64,000 bases of DNA from Salinimicrobium flavum (GTDB lineage Bacteria > Bacteroidota > Bacteroidia > Flavobacteriales > Flavobacteriaceae): NCBI RefSeq assembly GCF_042684505.1, contig NZ_JBHULT010000008.1, positions 248,001 to 312,000 on the forward strand, read 5' to 3'. The translations under genes and the position numbers were made by a program. This document shows, piece after piece, positions 63,071 to 64,000 of this stretch; positions within the stretch are counted from its first letter, which is position 1; each line of letters opens with the position of its first letter. Below the pieces are notes generated by a model. The model was not told the origin of the DNA, did not search any database, and saw nothing but the letters and a program-made list of their open reading frames with translations.

Positions 63071-64000
63071 ATGACAGACTATTTCTCTTCAGATTTTAAG
63101 CTTGGAATACTTGGCGGAGGCCAGTTGGGGAAAATGATGCTCTATGAAACCCGGAAATTCGACATTCAAACCCTGGTGCTTGATCCCAGTCCTGAAGCAC
63201 CTTCCAGGATCTCCTGTGACCATTTTTTTCAGGGAGACCTTATGGATTATGACACTGTACTGGAATTTGGAAGAAAAGCAGATGTTCTGACCTTTGAAAT
63301 AGAGACCGTTAATGTAAAAGCACTGGAAAAACTGGAACAGGAAGGCAAAAAAGTCTATCCCTCGTCCCAGACACTAAAAAAAATTCAGGACAAGGGGGTT
63401 CAGAAGCAATTTTATACTGAAAATGCCATTCCTACTGCAGCTTTCAAAAAATTTGATTCTAAAAAGAAACTTTTGGAGAGTATTCAAAAAGGGGAAATTC
63501 AAATGCCTTTTGTGTGGAAAAGTACCACCGGAGGTTATGACGGGAAAGGTGTTACTGTTATAAAAAGTGAAGGAGCTCTAAATGAATTGGATGAATCTCC
63601 CTGTATTGCTGAAGACCTCATCCCTTTCAAAAATGAGTTGGCAGTGATCGTTGCCAGGAACCCTTCAGGGGATTTGAAAACATATCCGGTAGTGGAAATG
63701 GAATTCCATCCTGAAGCCAACCAGGTGGAATATGTGATCTGCCCTGCAAGGATAGATCCTTCTGTTGCTGAAAAAGCCCGGAAAGTGGCCGAAAAAGTTT
63801 CCAAAGCATTTGAACATGTAGGACTACTTGCTGTTGAAATGTTCCAGACCGAAGATGACCAGATCCTGGTCAATGAAGTAGCCCCACGACCCCATAATAG
63901 CGGACATTATAGTATAGAGGCCGGTTTCACAAACCAGTTCGAACAACAAATACGGGCCATTCTGGACCTTCCGCTAGGGAATACAGATAGTAAAGTTGGA
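63071..64000 (+). CDS. purK: 5-(carboxyamino)imidazole ribonucleotide synthase, 3' end outside the window
   Basis: PurK carboxylates aminoimidazole ribonucleotide with ATP and bicarbonate in purine synthesis. From ATG 63071 the frame is open to the end of the window (310 codons of an expected about 380). The N-terminal Rossmann-like motif is KLGILGGGQLGKMM; the ATP-grasp part shows VWKSTTGGYDGKGV, VIVARNPSGDLKTYP, and VNEVAPRPHNSGHYSIE. It is divergent from the hpt-adk gene, forming a purine-linked pair with a shared 131-bp promoter region. Confidence 0.95.
   Translation, partial: MTDYFSSDFKLGILGGGQLGKMMLYETRKFDIQTLVLDPSPEAPSRISCDHFFQGDLMDYDTVLEFGRKADVLTFEIETVNVKALEKLEQEGKKVYPSSQTLKKIQDKGVQKQFYTENAIPTAAFKKFDSKKKLLESIQKGEIQMPFVWKSTTGGYDGKGVTVIKSEGALNELDESPCIAEDLIPFKNELAVIVARNPSGDLKTYPVVEMEFHPEANQVEYVICPARIDPSVAEKARKVAEKVSKAFEHVGLLAVEMFQTEDDQILVNEVAPRPHNSGHYSIEAGFTNQFEQQIRAILDLPLGNTDSKVG

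Overview
The window is about 64 kb of chromosome from a member of the Bacteroidota, most likely a marine flavobacterium of the Gramella/Salegentibacter/Zunongwangia type. This rests on several signs: a SusC/SusD pair, a type IX secretion (gliding-motility type) surface protein with its PorP/SprF partner, DUF2911 and DUF5723 proteins, a hypoxanthine phosphoribosyltransferase-adenylate kinase fusion, promoters of the Bacteroidota form TTTG-N17..19-TAnnTTTG, and little use of Shine-Dalgarno sites. The genus is an inference from memory of gene content; no search was run.

Layout. 0-9.7 kb: end of a DUF2911 gene, queE, then a rightward block with two cell-wall enzymes (PBP4-type dacB, a Tat-exported LD-carboxypeptidase), a HerA-type ATPase, a lipoprotein, rluF and four small genes, meeting folD on the other strand. 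9.7-10.05 kb: a decayed four-helix-bundle (23S rRNA IVP family) gene bracketed by inverted 7-bp repeat arrays. 10-20 kb: ffh, argS, two tandem guanidine-modifying hydrolases, citrate synthase, enolase and carA, nearly all leftward and mostly separated by clear hairpin terminators. 20.2-37.4 kb: a 17-kb ribosomal super-operon (str, S10, spc and alpha operons joined) running leftward from one strong promoter at about 37.4 kb to a terminator at 20.2 kb. It holds rpsL-rpsG-fusA, 26 more ribosomal protein genes, secY, infA and rpoA, but no tuf, adk or map. rpmJ (38 codons) is present. 37.4-45.7 kb: an orphan SusC/SusD pair, rlmB, a rhomboid protease and rarA. 45.7-52.6 kb: a leftward run with mpl, radC, a polysaccharide-deacetylase-like protein without its usual aspartates, a YjjG-type nucleotidase and a three-gene envelope cluster. 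53-60 kb: a 1468-residue repetitive adhesin with a type B type IX secretion domain, its PorP/SprF partner and an OmpA/PD40 protein, read as one operon. 60.2-64 kb: a DUF4136 lipoprotein, obg, the hpt-adk fusion, and divergently the start of purK, cut by the window edge.

Most of the window is housekeeping. The accessory parts are the SusCD pair, the adhesin operon, the envelope cluster and the two repeat-bounded scars. The least explained signals are (i) inverted heptamer arrays at two places, one around the dead four-helix-bundle gene and one with no gene between rpoA and rplQ; (ii) a nearly identical 20-nt palindrome just upstream of radC and of the DUF4136 lipoprotein; (iii) a structured 149-nt spacer with an attenuator-like hairpin between rpsJ and rplC; and (iv) -7 promoter elements so close to start codons that queE, rlmB and rarA should give leaderless mRNAs. 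No tRNA, rRNA, CRISPR array, insertion sequence or prophage was seen.
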